A stretch of DNA of 43,172 bases, taken from NCBI GenBank assembly GCA_025363655.1, contig JANYDK010000045.1, positions 1-43,172 of the forward strand. The letters run 5' to 3'. Positions within the stretch are counted from its first letter, which is position 1. Every line of letters begins with the position of its first letter. This DNA is from Deltaproteobacteria bacterium. GTDB lineage: Bacteria > Myxococcota_A > Polyangia > Polyangiales > JADJMO01. The position numbers and the translations under genes are program-made. Below are positions 1 to 9,448 of the stretch, in pieces. Below the pieces are notes generated by a model that was given only the letters and a program-made list of their open reading frames with translations, did no database searches and had not been told where the DNA came from.

Positions 1-1
1 G

Positions 2-124
2 GCGCGCACCATCACCCGTCGCTCCTACGGTCTGCACAGCGCCTCGAGCCTCATCGCGATGCTCTTCCTCTGCTGCTCAGGCCTCACGCTGCGCCCAGCG
101 CACGCCGTGCCGAGCTTCCACTAA
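2..124 (+). CDS. C-terminal end of a transposase, probably ISL3 family (partial)
   Basis: Forty codons run open from the window edge to a TAA stop, so only the C-terminus is visible. The peptide carries the pattern ITRRSYGLHSASSLIAMLFL. It resembles the conserved C-terminal block of ISL3-family DDE transposases, where an RR/RM-x-(F/Y)G-(F/L)HS motif is followed by a hydrophobic helix. Family knowledge suggests a cut-and-paste insertion sequence lying mostly outside the window. No inverted repeat can be identified with confidence in the short stretch after the stop. The next gene, on the opposite strand, ends 36 bases later. Family assignment rests on pattern memory from a short fragment. Confidence 0.45.
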   Translation, partial: ARTITRRSYGLHSASSLIAMLFLCCSGLTLRPAHAVPSFH

Positions 125-160
125 ACCTCTCGGAGAGCCAAAATGACGGAGTGATGCGGC

Positions 161-328
161 TCAAGCAGCGACGGTCCTGCGCCCCATGAGGAACGAGATC
201 GCAGCAATGGCGATGAAGACGAAGAAGGCAATCTTGCCGATCCAGGCGGCGTCGGCGGCGAGGCCTCCGAAACCGAAGATGGCAGCGCCGATGGCGAGGA
301 CGAAGAAGGCGATGGCGGCTCGAAGCAT
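161..328 (-). CDS. DUF1328 (YtjA-like) small membrane protein
   Basis: A 55-residue, very hydrophobic protein with two transmembrane helices (about residues 3-22 and 29-48) and a short basic tail ending GRRTVAA. Length, the MLRAAIAFFVLAI start and the central AAxAAWIGKI turn fit the DUF1328/YtjA family of inner-membrane peptides, whose function is not established. The start at 328 is chosen because GAGGAG lies about 8 bases upstream. The frame is open further upstream, but that part reads as charged, unrelated sequence. It stands apart from its neighbours, with 151 bases upstream containing no other gene. Confidence 0.8.
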   Translation of the reverse strand: MLRAAIAFFVLAIGAAIFGFGGLAADAAWIGKIAFFVFIAIAAISFLMGRRTVAA

Positions 329-479
329 GGCGGTTCTCCTCAGGAGTGAAGACCGGGACTCCCGGTCGGTTGATGTCGCCTGAAGTTGCAGCGCGCGTGC
401 CAGCGAAAGTCGTCGAATCCTCCGGAATTTTCGGCGTTTCGTCGCGCCCACCGCGTGGTGGCGAACTGCCCCGGCGAGA

Positions 480-953
480 TCAGAATGCGCCCGTGATGGT
501 GAGACCGAACGCTCCCCCGATGATTCGCGAGGGGGTCACTTTGAACATCATTTGACCCTCGCGAGGCTCGAGCGACTCGAAGGGATCGAACATACGGCCG
601 TAGACGATGAGCTCGCTCAGCCCGCGAATCGTCGGATCGTTGGCGTGGCGGAGGTCGTCCCAGGCGCTCTCGTCACGCGCCTTGGGCGCCTCGGGGGCAT
701 CGCCACCACTCGTCTTGAACCGTGGGCGAAGGTCGTAGCAGGTGACGCCGAGGTGGAGCGCGACCTCGGCGACCAGCAAGGCGCACGCGCCGACGTCGAG
801 CGTGGGAATGACGACCCACTGCGCCTTGGTGAACGTCGCGCGCGGCGTCCCAAAACGAGGATCGACCTTGTATCGCCCAGCAGCCGCGGCCGACGGGGCA
901 AGGCCGAAGACGAGCAGCCAGGCGAGCGCGAGCGCACGAGTCGGACGGTGCAC
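480..953 (-). CDS. Secreted hypothetical protein
   Basis: A 157-residue protein starting at a GTG, with GGAGG 5-6 bases upstream. That ribosome site decides the start, because the frame stays open well upstream without coding character. Residues 1-25 form a signal peptide: basic HRPTR, hydrophobic ALALAWLLVFGLAP, then an AAAA cleavage region. The mature part has a region consistent with beta structure and two Cys residues (in GACALL and VTCYDL), and ends in a Gly-rich stretch. I do not recognise a family. It lies 64 bases downstream of the chemosensory operon on the same strand and may be read through from it, but that is inference. Confidence 0.65.
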   Translation of the reverse strand: MHRPTRALALAWLLVFGLAPSAAAAGRYKVDPRFGTPRATFTKAQWVVIPTLDVGACALLVAEVALHLGVTCYDLRPRFKTSGGDAPEAPKARDESAWDDLRHANDPTIRGLSELIVYGRMFDPFESLEPREGQMMFKVTPSRIIGGAFGLTITGAF

Positions 954-1017
954 GGATTCCTCCGCAGCCAACCATGCGACGAACGTACCAAGCTCGAGTG
1001 GCGGGAAGACGTTCGCG

Positions 1018-2517
1018 TCAGCGCCTGCGGGGAAGGCGGACGGTGAAGACTGTCCGTCCCTCGGTCGAACGGACGTCGACCTTGCCCGCGTGGGCGTCGA
1101 CGATGTGTCGCACGATGTAGAGCCCGAGCCCGACGCTTCGCTCCCAACGACCTGGAGTGCCGCTGCCAGATCCGCCGCGAGTGGTCGGGCGGAAGAGGGT
1201 CGGAAGCACCAGCTCGGAGATGGCCGCGCCACCGTTCTCGACCTCGACCACGACGCCGTCGTCCTCGCCGCGCGTTCGCACCAGGATGGGTCCCGAAGGT
1301 GCGCCGTGACGAATCGCATTGGTCACCAGGTTGGAGATGACCTGTGACATCCGATCGTTGTCGAGCGGAGCGACGCCGTCTCCCGTGGCCTCACGCAGCA
1401 GCTCACGACCAGGGTGGGCGGCTTGGACTTCTTCGACCACGTGATTGGCGACGGCGTGGATGTCCGAGTCGCGCTTGGAGATGGGAATGCCACCATCGAG
1501 CCGGGTCTGCGTGAAATCGAGCAGGTCGGTGACGAGGCGCGCGGCGCGCTCGACGCTGGAACGAATGCGCACCGCCGACTTCAGGTTCAGCTCGCTCAGC
1601 TCGTCGCTCATCATCATTCCGGAGATGCCGAGGAGGATCGCGTTGAGCGGATTGCGCAAGTCGTGGCTGACGATGCCGATCAGCTTCTCTTCGAAGTCGG
1701 AGCGGTCACGTGCCTCGCGGGCGGCGCGGACCCGAGCCGTCGCATCGCGCGCGACGACGACGACGCCGAGCAGGCTCGTCTCGCCGATCGGAGCGCCGCT
1801 GTCTTCGACGGCGATCGTGCCGCCCTCGCGCCGCAAGACCAACACGGGCGGCGCGCGCATGACGACCTTCCCGTCCTTGCGCACCTCGTCGACGAGGTCG
1901 GGAATCGGTGCTCCGAGCTCGTCGACCATGTGGACGACGTCCCGAAAGGGGCGCCCGAGGTCTGCCGGTCCGAGCGCCAGGAGCTCTTCGGCTTGTCGGT
2001 TGACGAAGTTGACGCGGCCCTCGGCGTCGGTGGTGACGACGGCGTCGGCGATGCTTCGAAGGGTCGTCGCGAAGAACTGCTCGCGTACGCGCAGAGCCGC
2101 CGCCTGCTTGTGCATGCGGACCAGCGTCCGAACCCGTGCGAGCAGCTCGGTCTCGTCGTAGGGCTTGGCGACGTAGTCGTTGGCGCCCGCAGAGAGCCCT
2201 TCGGCGAAGTCGGACTTGGCACCCCGCGAGGTGAGCATGAGAATCGGCAGCTCGACCTCGTCGAAGCGACCGCGGAGGAACTGGCAAACCTCGAGGCCGG
2301 AGACGCCGGGCATCTGCCAATCGAGGAGAATCAGAGCGGGGAGGGAGCCGGCCTCGCCGATCGCCTCGAGCATCTCCCCGCCATCGGCGAACGAGCGCAC
2401 GGTGTACGTCGTCCCGAGAAGTCGACATAGCTGTTCGGCCTCGAGCCGACTGTCCTCGACCACCCAGATGATGGCGCCGGTGTCTTGGAGGTTCTCGCGT
2501 CGATTTTGGTTCTTCAT
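1018..2517 (-). CDS. Hybrid sensor kinase: N-terminal receiver, PAS, HisKA, HATPase
   Basis: A 499-residue cytoplasmic signalling protein. Domains in order are a CheY-type receiver (about 16-135; acidic pair E21-D22, phosphoacceptor D66 in LLDWQMPG, Lys in AKPY near 118), a PAS domain (about 150-262), HisKA with the phosphorylated H285 in IVSHDLRNPL, and a HATPase with N-box NLVTNAIRHG and the G2 motif VGLGLYIV. With the receiver at the N-terminus, phosphorylation from the neighbouring CheA could control the kinase output; this is inference. The ATG at 2517 lies 5 bases after the cheB stop. It is the last gene of the eight-gene chemosensory operon. No membrane segment is visible. Confidence 0.9.
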   Translation of the reverse strand: MKNQNRRENLQDTGAIIWVVEDSRLEAEQLCRLLGTTYTVRSFADGGEMLEAIGEAGSLPALILLDWQMPGVSGLEVCQFLRGRFDEVELPILMLTSRGAKSDFAEGLSAGANDYVAKPYDETELLARVRTLVRMHKQAAALRVREQFFATTLRSIADAVVTTDAEGRVNFVNRQAEELLALGPADLGRPFRDVVHMVDELGAPIPDLVDEVRKDGKVVMRAPPVLVLRREGGTIAVEDSGAPIGETSLLGVVVVARDATARVRAAREARDRSDFEEKLIGIVSHDLRNPLNAILLGISGMMMSDELSELNLKSAVRIRSSVERAARLVTDLLDFTQTRLDGGIPISKRDSDIHAVANHVVEEVQAAHPGRELLREATGDGVAPLDNDRMSQVISNLVTNAIRHGAPSGPILVRTRGEDDGVVVEVENGGAAISELVLPTLFRPTTRGGSGSGTPGRWERSVGLGLYIVRHIVDAHAGKVDVRSTEGRTVFTVRLPRRR

Positions 2518-2522
2518 TCGGA

Positions 2523-3575
2523 TCACAGCCTCTCGACGATGGCGCGGGCCATGTCTTCGAGTGGTACACGCGCGGTCGATAACCCGGCTTCGTCGATGCA
2601 CCGGGGCATGCCGTAAATCACGCAGCTCGACTGCGCTTCGGTGAGGACTCGTCCTCCGGCGGCGACGATCGCGCGCGCGCCGAGGAGACCGTCGTCGCCC
2701 ATCCCGGTCATGACCACGCCGAGCGTCTCGCTGCCGGTTACCCGCGCCGCGCTCTCGAAGAGGAGGTCGACCGAGGGCGAGTAGAGACGCTGCGGTCTCG
2801 CATCGACGCAGACGCGCAGGGCGTCGGGCACGCCTTCGATGGTCATGTGCCTTCCGCCTTTGGCGAGGATGACCGTTCCCGGGGCGAGCGTGAGCCCGTC
2901 CTGCGCTTCTCGCACCTGCAGCGCGCAGATCCGATCGAGTCGCTCGGCGAGCGCCGCCGTGTACTCGCCGGGGATGTGCAGCGCGATCGCGATCGGCGCA
3001 GGAAAATCAGGGGGAATTTCCTCGAGCAGACGAGTGAGGGCGTGCGGTCCTCCGGTCGAGGTGCCGACGGTCACGAGCTTGACCTGTCGCGCGCCGCGCC
3101 TCCCCGAGGCGTTCGTCGCCAGGCCGGGCCTCTGCGCGGCGATCGGGCCTCGGCTCGCCGGCGAAGTCGCGGCTGCCGCCGCGCGAACCTTCTCGATCAA
3201 TTCGCCGCCGAGCTCGTAGAGTCGATCGGTCGCCAGCGCGGTCGGCTTCTTCACCCGCGAAATGGCTCCGAGCTGGAGCGCCTCGGCGACGATCTCGCTC
3301 GCCTCGTCGGAGATGGTGACCACGACCACCCGTACGGGAGAGCGTAGCTCGGCGAGCTGGCGCAATACGCCGAGCCCGTCGAGGTTCGGCATCAACAAGT
3401 CGAGCGTGATCACGTCGGGCTTGAGCTGTTCGATCTGCTCGAGCGCTTCGAGACCGTCGGCGGCGATGCCGACGACCTCGATGCCCGGGCTCGCGGCCAG
3501 CGTCTGTCGCAAGACCCTGCGCGCGAACGCCGAGTCGTCGACCACCAGGACGCGGATGCGTTCAGTCGCGCTCAT
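2523..3575 (-). CDS. cheB: Chemotaxis protein-glutamate methylesterase CheB
   Basis: A 350-residue protein with the two-domain CheB plan: an N-terminal receiver (D59 in ITLDLLMP, K110) and a C-terminal methylesterase domain. The catalytic triad is visible as S173 in GTSTGGP, H200 in LHIPGEYT and D295 in MTGMGDDG. It removes methyl groups from glutamates of the chemoreceptor, opposing CheR, and its receiver makes this depend on CheA phosphorylation. The start overlaps the cheR stop (ATGA), indicating translational coupling. The usual Q before the catalytic His is L here (ALHIP). Both adaptation enzymes are present although the receptor is soluble. Confidence 0.95.
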   Translation of the reverse strand: MSATERIRVLVVDDSAFARRVLRQTLAASPGIEVVGIAADGLEALEQIEQLKPDVITLDLLMPNLDGLGVLRQLAELRSPVRVVVVTISDEASEIVAEALQLGAISRVKKPTALATDRLYELGGELIEKVRAAAAATSPASRGPIAAQRPGLATNASGRRGARQVKLVTVGTSTGGPHALTRLLEEIPPDFPAPIAIALHIPGEYTAALAERLDRICALQVREAQDGLTLAPGTVILAKGGRHMTIEGVPDALRVCVDARPQRLYSPSVDLLFESAARVTGSETLGVVMTGMGDDGLLGARAIVAAGGRVLTEAQSSCVIYGMPRCIDEAGLSTARVPLEDMARAIVERL

Positions 3576-4399
3576 TCGGGCTTCCGATAGAAGAAGACGC
3601 GCTTGCGCTCCTCGCATTGCAGCGAAGTGGCGAAACGAAGCAGCGACTCGGAGATGCCGACGAAGAGCGCTCCTCCGGGGACGAGGACCGAGGAGATGGA
3701 GTCGACCACCCGCACCACCGTGGCGTCGTCGAAGTAGATGAGCGCGTTGCGGCAGAGCACCACGTTGCACCGGCCGACTGCGCGAACGGCGGCCGCATCG
3801 CAGAGGTTGATGCGTCGCCAGTCGACCGCTGCGCGAAGGCGCGGGGCGACGAGCGGTCTCCCGTCCTCGCCGCGAATCCAGCGTGCGGTCAGACCGTCGT
3901 CGGGTACGTCGCGGAGCGATCGCTTCGAATGATTCCCGTTTCGCGCTCGATCGAGCGCGCGCGTGCTGATGTCGCTGGCGATCAGGTCGACCGAATCGAG
4001 GAGGCCGGCGTCGGCGAGCAGCATCGCCAACGTGAGGGGCTCTTCGCCGGTCGCACAGGCAGCCGACCAAATCCGCGGCCTCTCGCCCCGCCGGACGAGC
4101 GGTTCCACGAGCTCGGTGACGAGGACGCGCAGCGGCTCGAGCTCCCGAAAGAAGAACGTCTCGTTGACGACCAGGCCGTCGACGAGCCGATCGAGCTCCT
4201 CGGCGCCTGAAGCGTCGTATTTGAGGAAATAATAGTAGTCGAGGAGCGATTCGAAGCCGACGTCTTGCGAGCGCACGGACACGCGCTCGAGGAAGAGGTC
4301 CTCGGTGCCCGAGCCATAGTGGAGCCCCGCCCGCTCTTGGACGAGGGCGCTGAGGATCGCGAAGATCGATCTCTGGGCGGCGGTCGTGGTCGTATGCAT
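3572..4399 (-). CDS. cheR: Chemotaxis protein methyltransferase CheR
   Basis: A 275-residue S-adenosylmethionine-dependent methyltransferase that methylates receptor glutamates. Visible family marks are VNETFFFRE in the N-terminal helical domain, the SAM-binding loop WSAACATGEEP, LIASDIS after strand 2, NVVLCRNALIYF and the late GISESL motif. The length fits a plain CheR without the C-terminal TPR or other fusions seen in some paralogues. The ATG at 4399 starts one base beyond the stop of the HEAT-repeat gene. Its own stop overlaps the cheB start. It is part of the chemosensory operon. Confidence 0.95.
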   Translation of the reverse strand: MHTTTTAAQRSIFAILSALVQERAGLHYGSGTEDLFLERVSVRSQDVGFESLLDYYYFLKYDASGAEELDRLVDGLVVNETFFFRELEPLRVLVTELVEPLVRRGERPRIWSAACATGEEPLTLAMLLADAGLLDSVDLIASDISTRALDRARNGNHSKRSLRDVPDDGLTARWIRGEDGRPLVAPRLRAAVDWRRINLCDAAAVRAVGRCNVVLCRNALIYFDDATVVRVVDSISSVLVPGGALFVGISESLLRFATSLQCEERKRVFFYRKPE

Positions 4400-4400
4400 C

Positions 4401-6803
4401 TCAGCGACTCGACAGCGCTGCGCAGACGCGGCGCACTTCGGGATCGAGGTCGTGCTCGGCGGCGACGCGCAACGCCGCACGTCCCGCGGCGGTGTTCAGC
4501 GAGGCGACCGAGGCGGCCGTGGCGCGGCGCACCGCCGGTGACTCGAACGACATCGCCGCAAATAGCGCCGCTTCAGCCTCCGGCGTCTGCAGCCGGCTGA
4601 GGGCAGAGGTGAGAAGGAGCGCTTCGTCGTCGCTCGCGAGGGCGAGCGATGCGAGCAGCGCCGGCACCCGACTTCGACTGGGCGTCGAGAGGAGCTCGAC
4701 GATGCGATCTCGCTCTTCGGGCTTCCTCGCGAGCTCGACGAGGATGGGCGTCGCGCGTGGCGAAGGAGAGCGCGCGAGCAGCACCAGCGCTGCGGCGCGA
4801 ACGTTCTCGTCGGCATCGCTGGCGGCCGCCTCGAGCGGATCGAGCGGATCGAGCAGCGGAGCGCCGCCGGTGTCGCTGAGGAACATCGCCAGCTCGGCGA
4901 TGGCCGAGATGGCCACGAGCCGTGTCGCGGCGTCGTCGCTGCGGGCTGCCTCGAACAGCACGGGCAACGCGCTCACGTTGCGCGAGTTGCCGAGCCCGAC
5001 CAACGCGGCGCGACGCATGTCCGCATCGTCGCTGGTGGCGGCAGCACGCAAGGCGTCTTCGGCGACGCGCGTGTCGAAGTGCGAGATCGCCTCGATGGCG
5101 GCGATGCGAACTTGGCCAGCCTCGTCGTGCAGACGTTCGGCGACCGAGGGTGCCGTGGCCGATAGGCCGAGCTTCCCAAGGGCCTGGCACGCGTAGTAGC
5201 GCGCCCAGGCGTCGGGATCGGAGAGCGCTTGGGCGAGCCGCTCGGCGATCCGCCCATCGTCGGCGATCGACTGTCCGAGCGCACGCAGCGCCGCGCGGCG
5301 GATCGGTGCGCCGAGCGGGCCTTCGCTGCGACTGGTCTCGAGCAAGGCTTCGAGCGCGCGTGGCTCGTCTTCGAGCGACGCGAGACCGGTGAGGGCCACC
5401 TCGCGCGCCCGAGGATCGACGTCTTCGAGCGCGCCGAGGAACACTGGCAGGGCCTCGCGATGACCGAAATACGCGAGAATTCGTAGCGCTGCGCGCCGCG
5501 TGGTGGCGCTAGGGCTCTTGGCCGCGGCGATCACCTTCGTGATCGTCTTCGCGCTGCCGAGCGACTGGAGCGCCGAGATCGCCGCCTGCACCACCCGTGC
5601 GTTGGCGTCGCCGAGGTGGGGCATCAAAAGATCGATGTGGTCGACCGCGCCGATGCGCCCGAGCGCCTCGCAGGCGAGCGCGCGCACCAGGGGATCTTCG
5701 TCGGTCAGGCAGAGCGCGACTCCCGCCGCCACGGCCTCGCGTCCGACGACGGGCAAGAGGATGCGACGTCGCTCGCTCGTGCCGCTGGTCAAAGCCTCGG
5801 CGAGGAGTCGATCGGACTCGCGTCCGAGGCGGAGGAGCGATGCCGCGGCGATCTCGGCGACCGGTCCGGTGACGTCGAGGAGGCCTCGGAGCGCCGCCGT
5901 GCCTGCGTCGGTGGTGGTGCCGATGAGCCCGAGAACATGGGCGAATGCGGCCTGCTCGTCGACGTTGGCGCTCGCGAGGACGCGCGTGAGCCGCGCCACC
6001 ACTGCCGGCTCGGCAGGTGCGCGCGCGAGAGCGGCTTCGAGGGCGACCACGCTGCCGTAGCGATGACGATGGAGTCGTTCGAGCTCGGCGAGGGCGACCA
6101 CGGCGATGCGGACGACGGCGTCGCTCGCGTGCCCGAAGAGGGAGACCAGCGCAGGTGCAGCGTTCGCTTCCCCGGTCTTGCCGAGCGCCCTCGCTGCTTC
6201 GGGCGTGTAGGTAGGGTCGCCGACGAGCGCAGTGAGCGGCGCGATCGAGCGCGGATCGCCGCCGCGTCCGAGGACGTCGATGGCGGGGAAGACGCGGAAG
6301 AACTCGTTGCTCTGCGCCGCGGCGATCACGGTGTCGACGGCGCGCGGTCCGCCGATGCGGCCGAGCCCTTCGATGGCCGCGACGGCGACGTTGTCGTCGG
6401 CGTGCTCCACCAACTTTGCCAGCAGGGGCACCGCCGACGTCTGGCCGCGCCGACCGAGGACCTGCGCGACGTCGGCGACGATGGCTGGATTGGCATGCAC
6501 GGCGAGCAGCTCGATCGCCCCGAGCACGTCGGCCGAGCTCGCGACGAGCGCGTCCACCGTCGCGGCGATGCGCGCTTCGTCGTCGCGTCGGGTGCGAAGT
6601 ACCTCGCAGAGAGGACCGACCGCCGGCGCCCCGAGCGATCCGAGCGCGGCGACCACGCGTCGTCGAATCGGCCAGCTCGGGTCCGCCAGCAACTCGATCA
6701 ACCCGTCGACACCGCCGGCGCCGGATTTCGCGAGTTGCTCGACGACGGCTGCCCGGGCACGTTCGGCCGCGGTCAGTGCGACCTGCGCCTCACGAACGCT
6801 CAT
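4401..6803 (-). CDS. HEAT-repeat (PBS-lyase type) scaffold protein of the chemosensory operon
   Basis: An 800-residue protein built almost wholly of HEAT_2/PBS-lyase-type repeats of about 30 residues, about two dozen in all. Recurring motifs are LxDPxxxVRxAAxxALGxLG and variants such as [16 protein letters not shown] and [18 protein letters not shown]. No signal peptide, membrane helix or enzymatic motif is seen, so it should form a long cytoplasmic alpha-solenoid used for protein binding. Its start overlaps the receptor stop (ATGA) and its end abuts cheR, so it belongs to the pathway. Myxococcus xanthus has a HEAT-like protein (Cpc7) in its Che7 cluster, a precedent for this association. Its partner here is not known; receptor, CheR or CheB are reasonable guesses. 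Confidence 0.9.
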   Translation of the reverse strand: MSVREAQVALTAAERARAAVVEQLAKSGAGGVDGLIELLADPSWPIRRRVVAALGSLGAPAVGPLCEVLRTRRDDEARIAATVDALVASSADVLGAIELLAVHANPAIVADVAQVLGRRGQTSAVPLLAKLVEHADDNVAVAAIEGLGRIGGPRAVDTVIAAAQSNEFFRVFPAIDVLGRGGDPRSIAPLTALVGDPTYTPEAARALGKTGEANAAPALVSLFGHASDAVVRIAVVALAELERLHRHRYGSVVALEAALARAPAEPAVVARLTRVLASANVDEQAAFAHVLGLIGTTTDAGTAALRGLLDVTGPVAEIAAASLLRLGRESDRLLAEALTSGTSERRRILLPVVGREAVAAGVALCLTDEDPLVRALACEALGRIGAVDHIDLLMPHLGDANARVVQAAISALQSLGSAKTITKVIAAAKSPSATTRRAALRILAYFGHREALPVFLGALEDVDPRAREVALTGLASLEDEPRALEALLETSRSEGPLGAPIRRAALRALGQSIADDGRIAERLAQALSDPDAWARYYACQALGKLGLSATAPSVAERLHDEAGQVRIAAIEAISHFDTRVAEDALRAAATSDDADMRRAALVGLGNSRNVSALPVLFEAARSDDAATRLVAISAIAELAMFLSDTGGAPLLDPLDPLEAAASDADENVRAAALVLLARSPSPRATPILVELARKPEERDRIVELLSTPSRSRVPALLASLALASDDEALLLTSALSRLQTPEAEAALFAAMSFESPAVRRATAASVASLNTAAGRAALRVAAEHDLDPEVRRVCAALSSR

Positions 6804-8971
6804 GCGCGAACGCCGAGAGATTTGGCTGCCTTCTGCAGCGCCGCGGTCTGCGTCGCGATGGCGCTCTGGGCAGAGACGATCACCTCCGATTGTTCGGCCA
6901 CCGCGCGGGCCGTCTGTCGCGCCGATTTTCGGACCTCGTCGCTCTCTTTGACCAACGTCGTCATCGTCTTCGCCTGTTCACCGGTCGCGGTGTTGGTGGT
7001 CGCGGCGAGCCGAGACACTTCGCGTGCGACCGTCTCGATCTGCTTCGCCGCCTTCGCCTGCTCGACCACCGCCTTCGCGGTTTGTACGGCCTGCTTGCGG
7101 GCGTCGTCCATCGCACGTGCGACCTCGGCCGAGCCGCGTGCTTGTTCGCTGAGGCCCGCGACCATGCGTTCGGCGGTCGTCGCGACCTCGCCGGCGTTGA
7201 CCACCTCGCGGCTCAGCGAGCGCGTCTGCTCGACGATCGAAGTGCTCGTCTGGTGCGTCAGTGTCCGCATCCGCAACGCGCTCTTGCCGAGCTGCGTCGC
7301 CGTCGTCGCCTGCTCCTCCATCGCGCGAGCGACCCGCGTCGCCGACGCGGCGAGCTTGGCATTCGTCTTCACCACTTCCCGCAACGCACGAGCCTGCGCA
7401 GTCGTCGCCTCTTTGGTCTGCTTGGCCATGGTCCGCATCTCGTTCGCGCTCTTCGCGAGCAGTTGCGTCAGAGACGTTTGTTCGGTGGTCGCGCGGGCGA
7501 TGCTCTTGCCCTCTTCACCGAGGCGCACGGTCGCGCGCACCAGACCGTCGACGATTTGCACCTGCTCCTGCGATGCGCGATCGACCTCGACGACGGCGTG
7601 CTCGACCTCGACGACGCCGCCGACGATCGCGGTCAACGCTGCGTCGGCTTCGCTGGCGAGTCGGCTCCCCTCCTCGGCGACCTTGATGTTCTCCGTCGAG
7701 GCAGCCGCCGCTTGCCGTGCGGTCGCCTGCAGGCTCCGGACGATCTTCGCGACGTCGCTGCTCGCGGCAGCCGCACGATCGGAGAGCGCCCGAATCTCCT
7801 CGGCGACGACGGCGAAGCCACGTCCATGCTCGCCTGCACGGGCGGCCTCGATGCTGGCATTGAGCGACAGGAGGTTCGTCCGGTCGGCGATGAGGTTGAT
7901 CGTCTGGACGATGTCGCCGATCTCTTCGACACGCAGCTCCATCTCCTTCATCACCGTCGCCGACTGACCAATCGACGTGCGAATGGTCGCGAGGCCGGCG
8001 ATCGATCGCTTGACGACGCCGCCGCCTTCGCGGGCAGAGGTGCTCACGCGCGTGGTCAGCGTGCCGGTGTTCTTCACCGTCGAGACGATTTTCCGGGTCG
8101 CCGCGTCGAGCTGTCCCGAGGCGGTAGCGGCGCCGGTCGCCAGCGCTCCGACCTGGTCGGCGGCCTGCGACACGCCGAGCGAAGTGCGCGCCGATTGTTC
8201 GATCGAGGCGGCCACCGAATCGATCGCCGCTGCGTTCTTCTCGGCTGTCGCCGCGACCTCCTCCACCGAGGCCGCGATCTCTTCGAGCGCCGCGGCGTTG
8301 GTCATCGTCGCGCCCTCGAGGGCCTTCGACTGCTCCGAGACCTCGCGCACGCTGCGGCTCATCTCCTCGGCGGTGGCCGAGGTCTGCTCGACGCTGGTCG
8401 CCATCTCGGTCGCGTCGCGGGCGACGTCGTCGAGCGAGCCGCCGACCTGACCGAGCTTGGTCGCGAGCCCACGCATCTGCTCGCCCGACGCCTTGGCGTC
8501 GGTCGCCAGCCGGCCGACGGCTTTGGCCATTTCTTCGGCAGTTGCGGCGACCTCTTCGATGGTGGCTGCCATCGTCTGGCCGCGGGCGGCGACGTCGCTG
8601 ACGCTCGTGCTCGTCTCGATCGCCGTCGCCAGGAGCTCTTCTCCCGACGCTGCCAGCTCTTCGACGTGCGAGCGCACGCCCGCGATCGATCGCGAGCACT
8701 CCTCGAGCATCGCTGCGGTCTCCTCTGCCGAGCTGGCGAGGAGCTCGCCGTTCTTTTTGGTCGAGACCACCGACGCCGACAGCTGGAGCAGCGAGATGTT
8801 GGTCGCCTCCAGCCCGATCAGCGCGCTCGCGACCGACGCAGCGGAGCCGTCGCCGTTGCCGTTGCCGTTGCCCTTGCGTTTGGCCTTTCCCTCGATTTGG
8901 CCCGTGATGTGCCCCTCGATCGCCGTCTTCCCGGAAGAGTTGCCGTTTCCGGTCCTAAGCTTGGTCGCCAT
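6800..8971 (-). CDS. Soluble methyl-accepting chemotaxis protein consisting of one long hairpin
   Basis: A 723-residue chemoreceptor with no transmembrane segment and no recognisable ligand domain. The conserved signalling tip ([20 protein letters not shown], then [18 protein letters not shown]) is at about residues 364-402, close to the middle. Both flanks are continuous Ala/Glu/Thr/Ser-rich heptad-like helix: about 338 residues before the turn and about 342 after. Residues 1-42 are a basic Gly/Asn-rich tail (GNGNGNGDG) encoded by a hexamer repeat. It should dimerise, bind CheW and CheA at the tip, and be methylated on the arms. No CheR-tethering NWxxF pentapeptide is visible at the C-terminus (SLGVRA). 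The start overlaps the end of cheW by 17 bases. Confidence 0.93.
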   Translation of the reverse strand: MATKLRTGNGNSSGKTAIEGHITGQIEGKAKRKGNGNGNGDGSAASVASALIGLEATNISLLQLSASVVSTKKNGELLASSAEETAAMLEECSRSIAGVRSHVEELAASGEELLATAIETSTSVSDVAARGQTMAATIEEVAATAEEMAKAVGRLATDAKASGEQMRGLATKLGQVGGSLDDVARDATEMATSVEQTSATAEEMSRSVREVSEQSKALEGATMTNAAALEEIAASVEEVAATAEKNAAAIDSVAASIEQSARTSLGVSQAADQVGALATGAATASGQLDAATRKIVSTVKNTGTLTTRVSTSAREGGGVVKRSIAGLATIRTSIGQSATVMKEMELRVEEIGDIVQTINLIADRTNLLSLNASIEAARAGEHGRGFAVVAEEIRALSDRAAAASSDVAKIVRSLQATARQAAAASTENIKVAEEGSRLASEADAALTAIVGGVVEVEHAVVEVDRASQEQVQIVDGLVRATVRLGEEGKSIARATTEQTSLTQLLAKSANEMRTMAKQTKEATTAQARALREVVKTNAKLAASATRVARAMEEQATTATQLGKSALRMRTLTHQTSTSIVEQTRSLSREVVNAGEVATTAERMVAGLSEQARGSAEVARAMDDARKQAVQTAKAVVEQAKAAKQIETVAREVSRLAATTNTATGEQAKTMTTLVKESDEVRKSARQTARAVAEQSEVIVSAQSAIATQTAALQKAAKSLGVRA
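8846..8875 (-). repeat. Five-unit hexanucleotide tandem repeat in the receptor gene
   Basis: Five consecutive 6-base units lie on the plus strand (GCCGTC, three GCCGTT, GCCCTT). They encode an alternating Gly-Asn run near residues 34-42 of the soluble receptor. Changes in copy number would keep the reading frame and only alter the length of a flexible N-terminal linker. Confidence 0.8.
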
Positions 8972-9446
8972 CGCTCTGCTCCTTCGGAAGTGCGTCGTGT
9001 CCGATCACCTTGGTGAAATCGATGCGCATGAGAATGCGTTCGCCGAGTCGCGCGATGCGATCGACGAAGCCTGCCGACTGTTCGACGACGACGTCCGGCG
9101 GCGAAACGAACGAGCTCTCGGCGAGCCGCAGGACCTCGCGCGCCGAGTCGGCGAGGAGGCCGACGTGACGTTTTCCTTCGCGAACGACGATCACCCGATG
9201 ATCGAGCGTGTGCGCGATCGCCGGGAGGCCGAAGCGTGCACGCAGGTCGATCACCGGAATCACCCGACCGCGGATTTGCACGAGGCCCGCGACCCAGGGC
9301 GCCGCGCCCGGCACTGACGTCGCCTCGGTGAACGACTCCATCTCGAGGACGTCCGACGCAGGCACGACGTAGTGCGCGCTGCCGACGGTGAACGCGACGT
9401 AGAGCGCATCGCTCTTCGTCGTCTCCGGGCTCGGGCTCGCGGTCAT
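8955..9446 (-). CDS. cheW: Chemotaxis coupling protein CheW
   Basis: A 163-residue single-domain CheW protein that bridges the chemoreceptor and CheA. Recognisable features are [21 protein letters not shown] at the start of the beta barrel, the [23 protein letters not shown] block (the most conserved CheW signature) and [12 protein letters not shown] near the end. The ATG at 9446 lies 2 bases after the cheA stop; a GTG two codons upstream would be an alternative. Its end overlaps the receptor gene by 17 bases, again suggesting translational coupling. Confidence 0.93.
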   Translation of the reverse strand: MTASPSPETTKSDALYVAFTVGSAHYVVPASDVLEMESFTEATSVPGAAPWVAGLVQIRGRVIPVIDLRARFGLPAIAHTLDHRVIVVREGKRHVGLLADSAREVLRLAESSFVSPPDVVVEQSAGFVDRIARLGERILMRIDFTKVIGHDALPKEQSDGDQA

Positions 9447-9448
9447 CG

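Noticed and set aside
552-1046. Plus-strand open frames at 552-1347
   Set aside because: Antisense to the secreted protein and to the kinase C-terminus, with no ribosome site or motif.
6416-9016. Open frame of 866 codons on the plus strand across the receptor and HEAT genes
   Set aside because: Arg/Leu-rich translation without domains, opposite two genes with strong family motifs. An artefact of high G+C.
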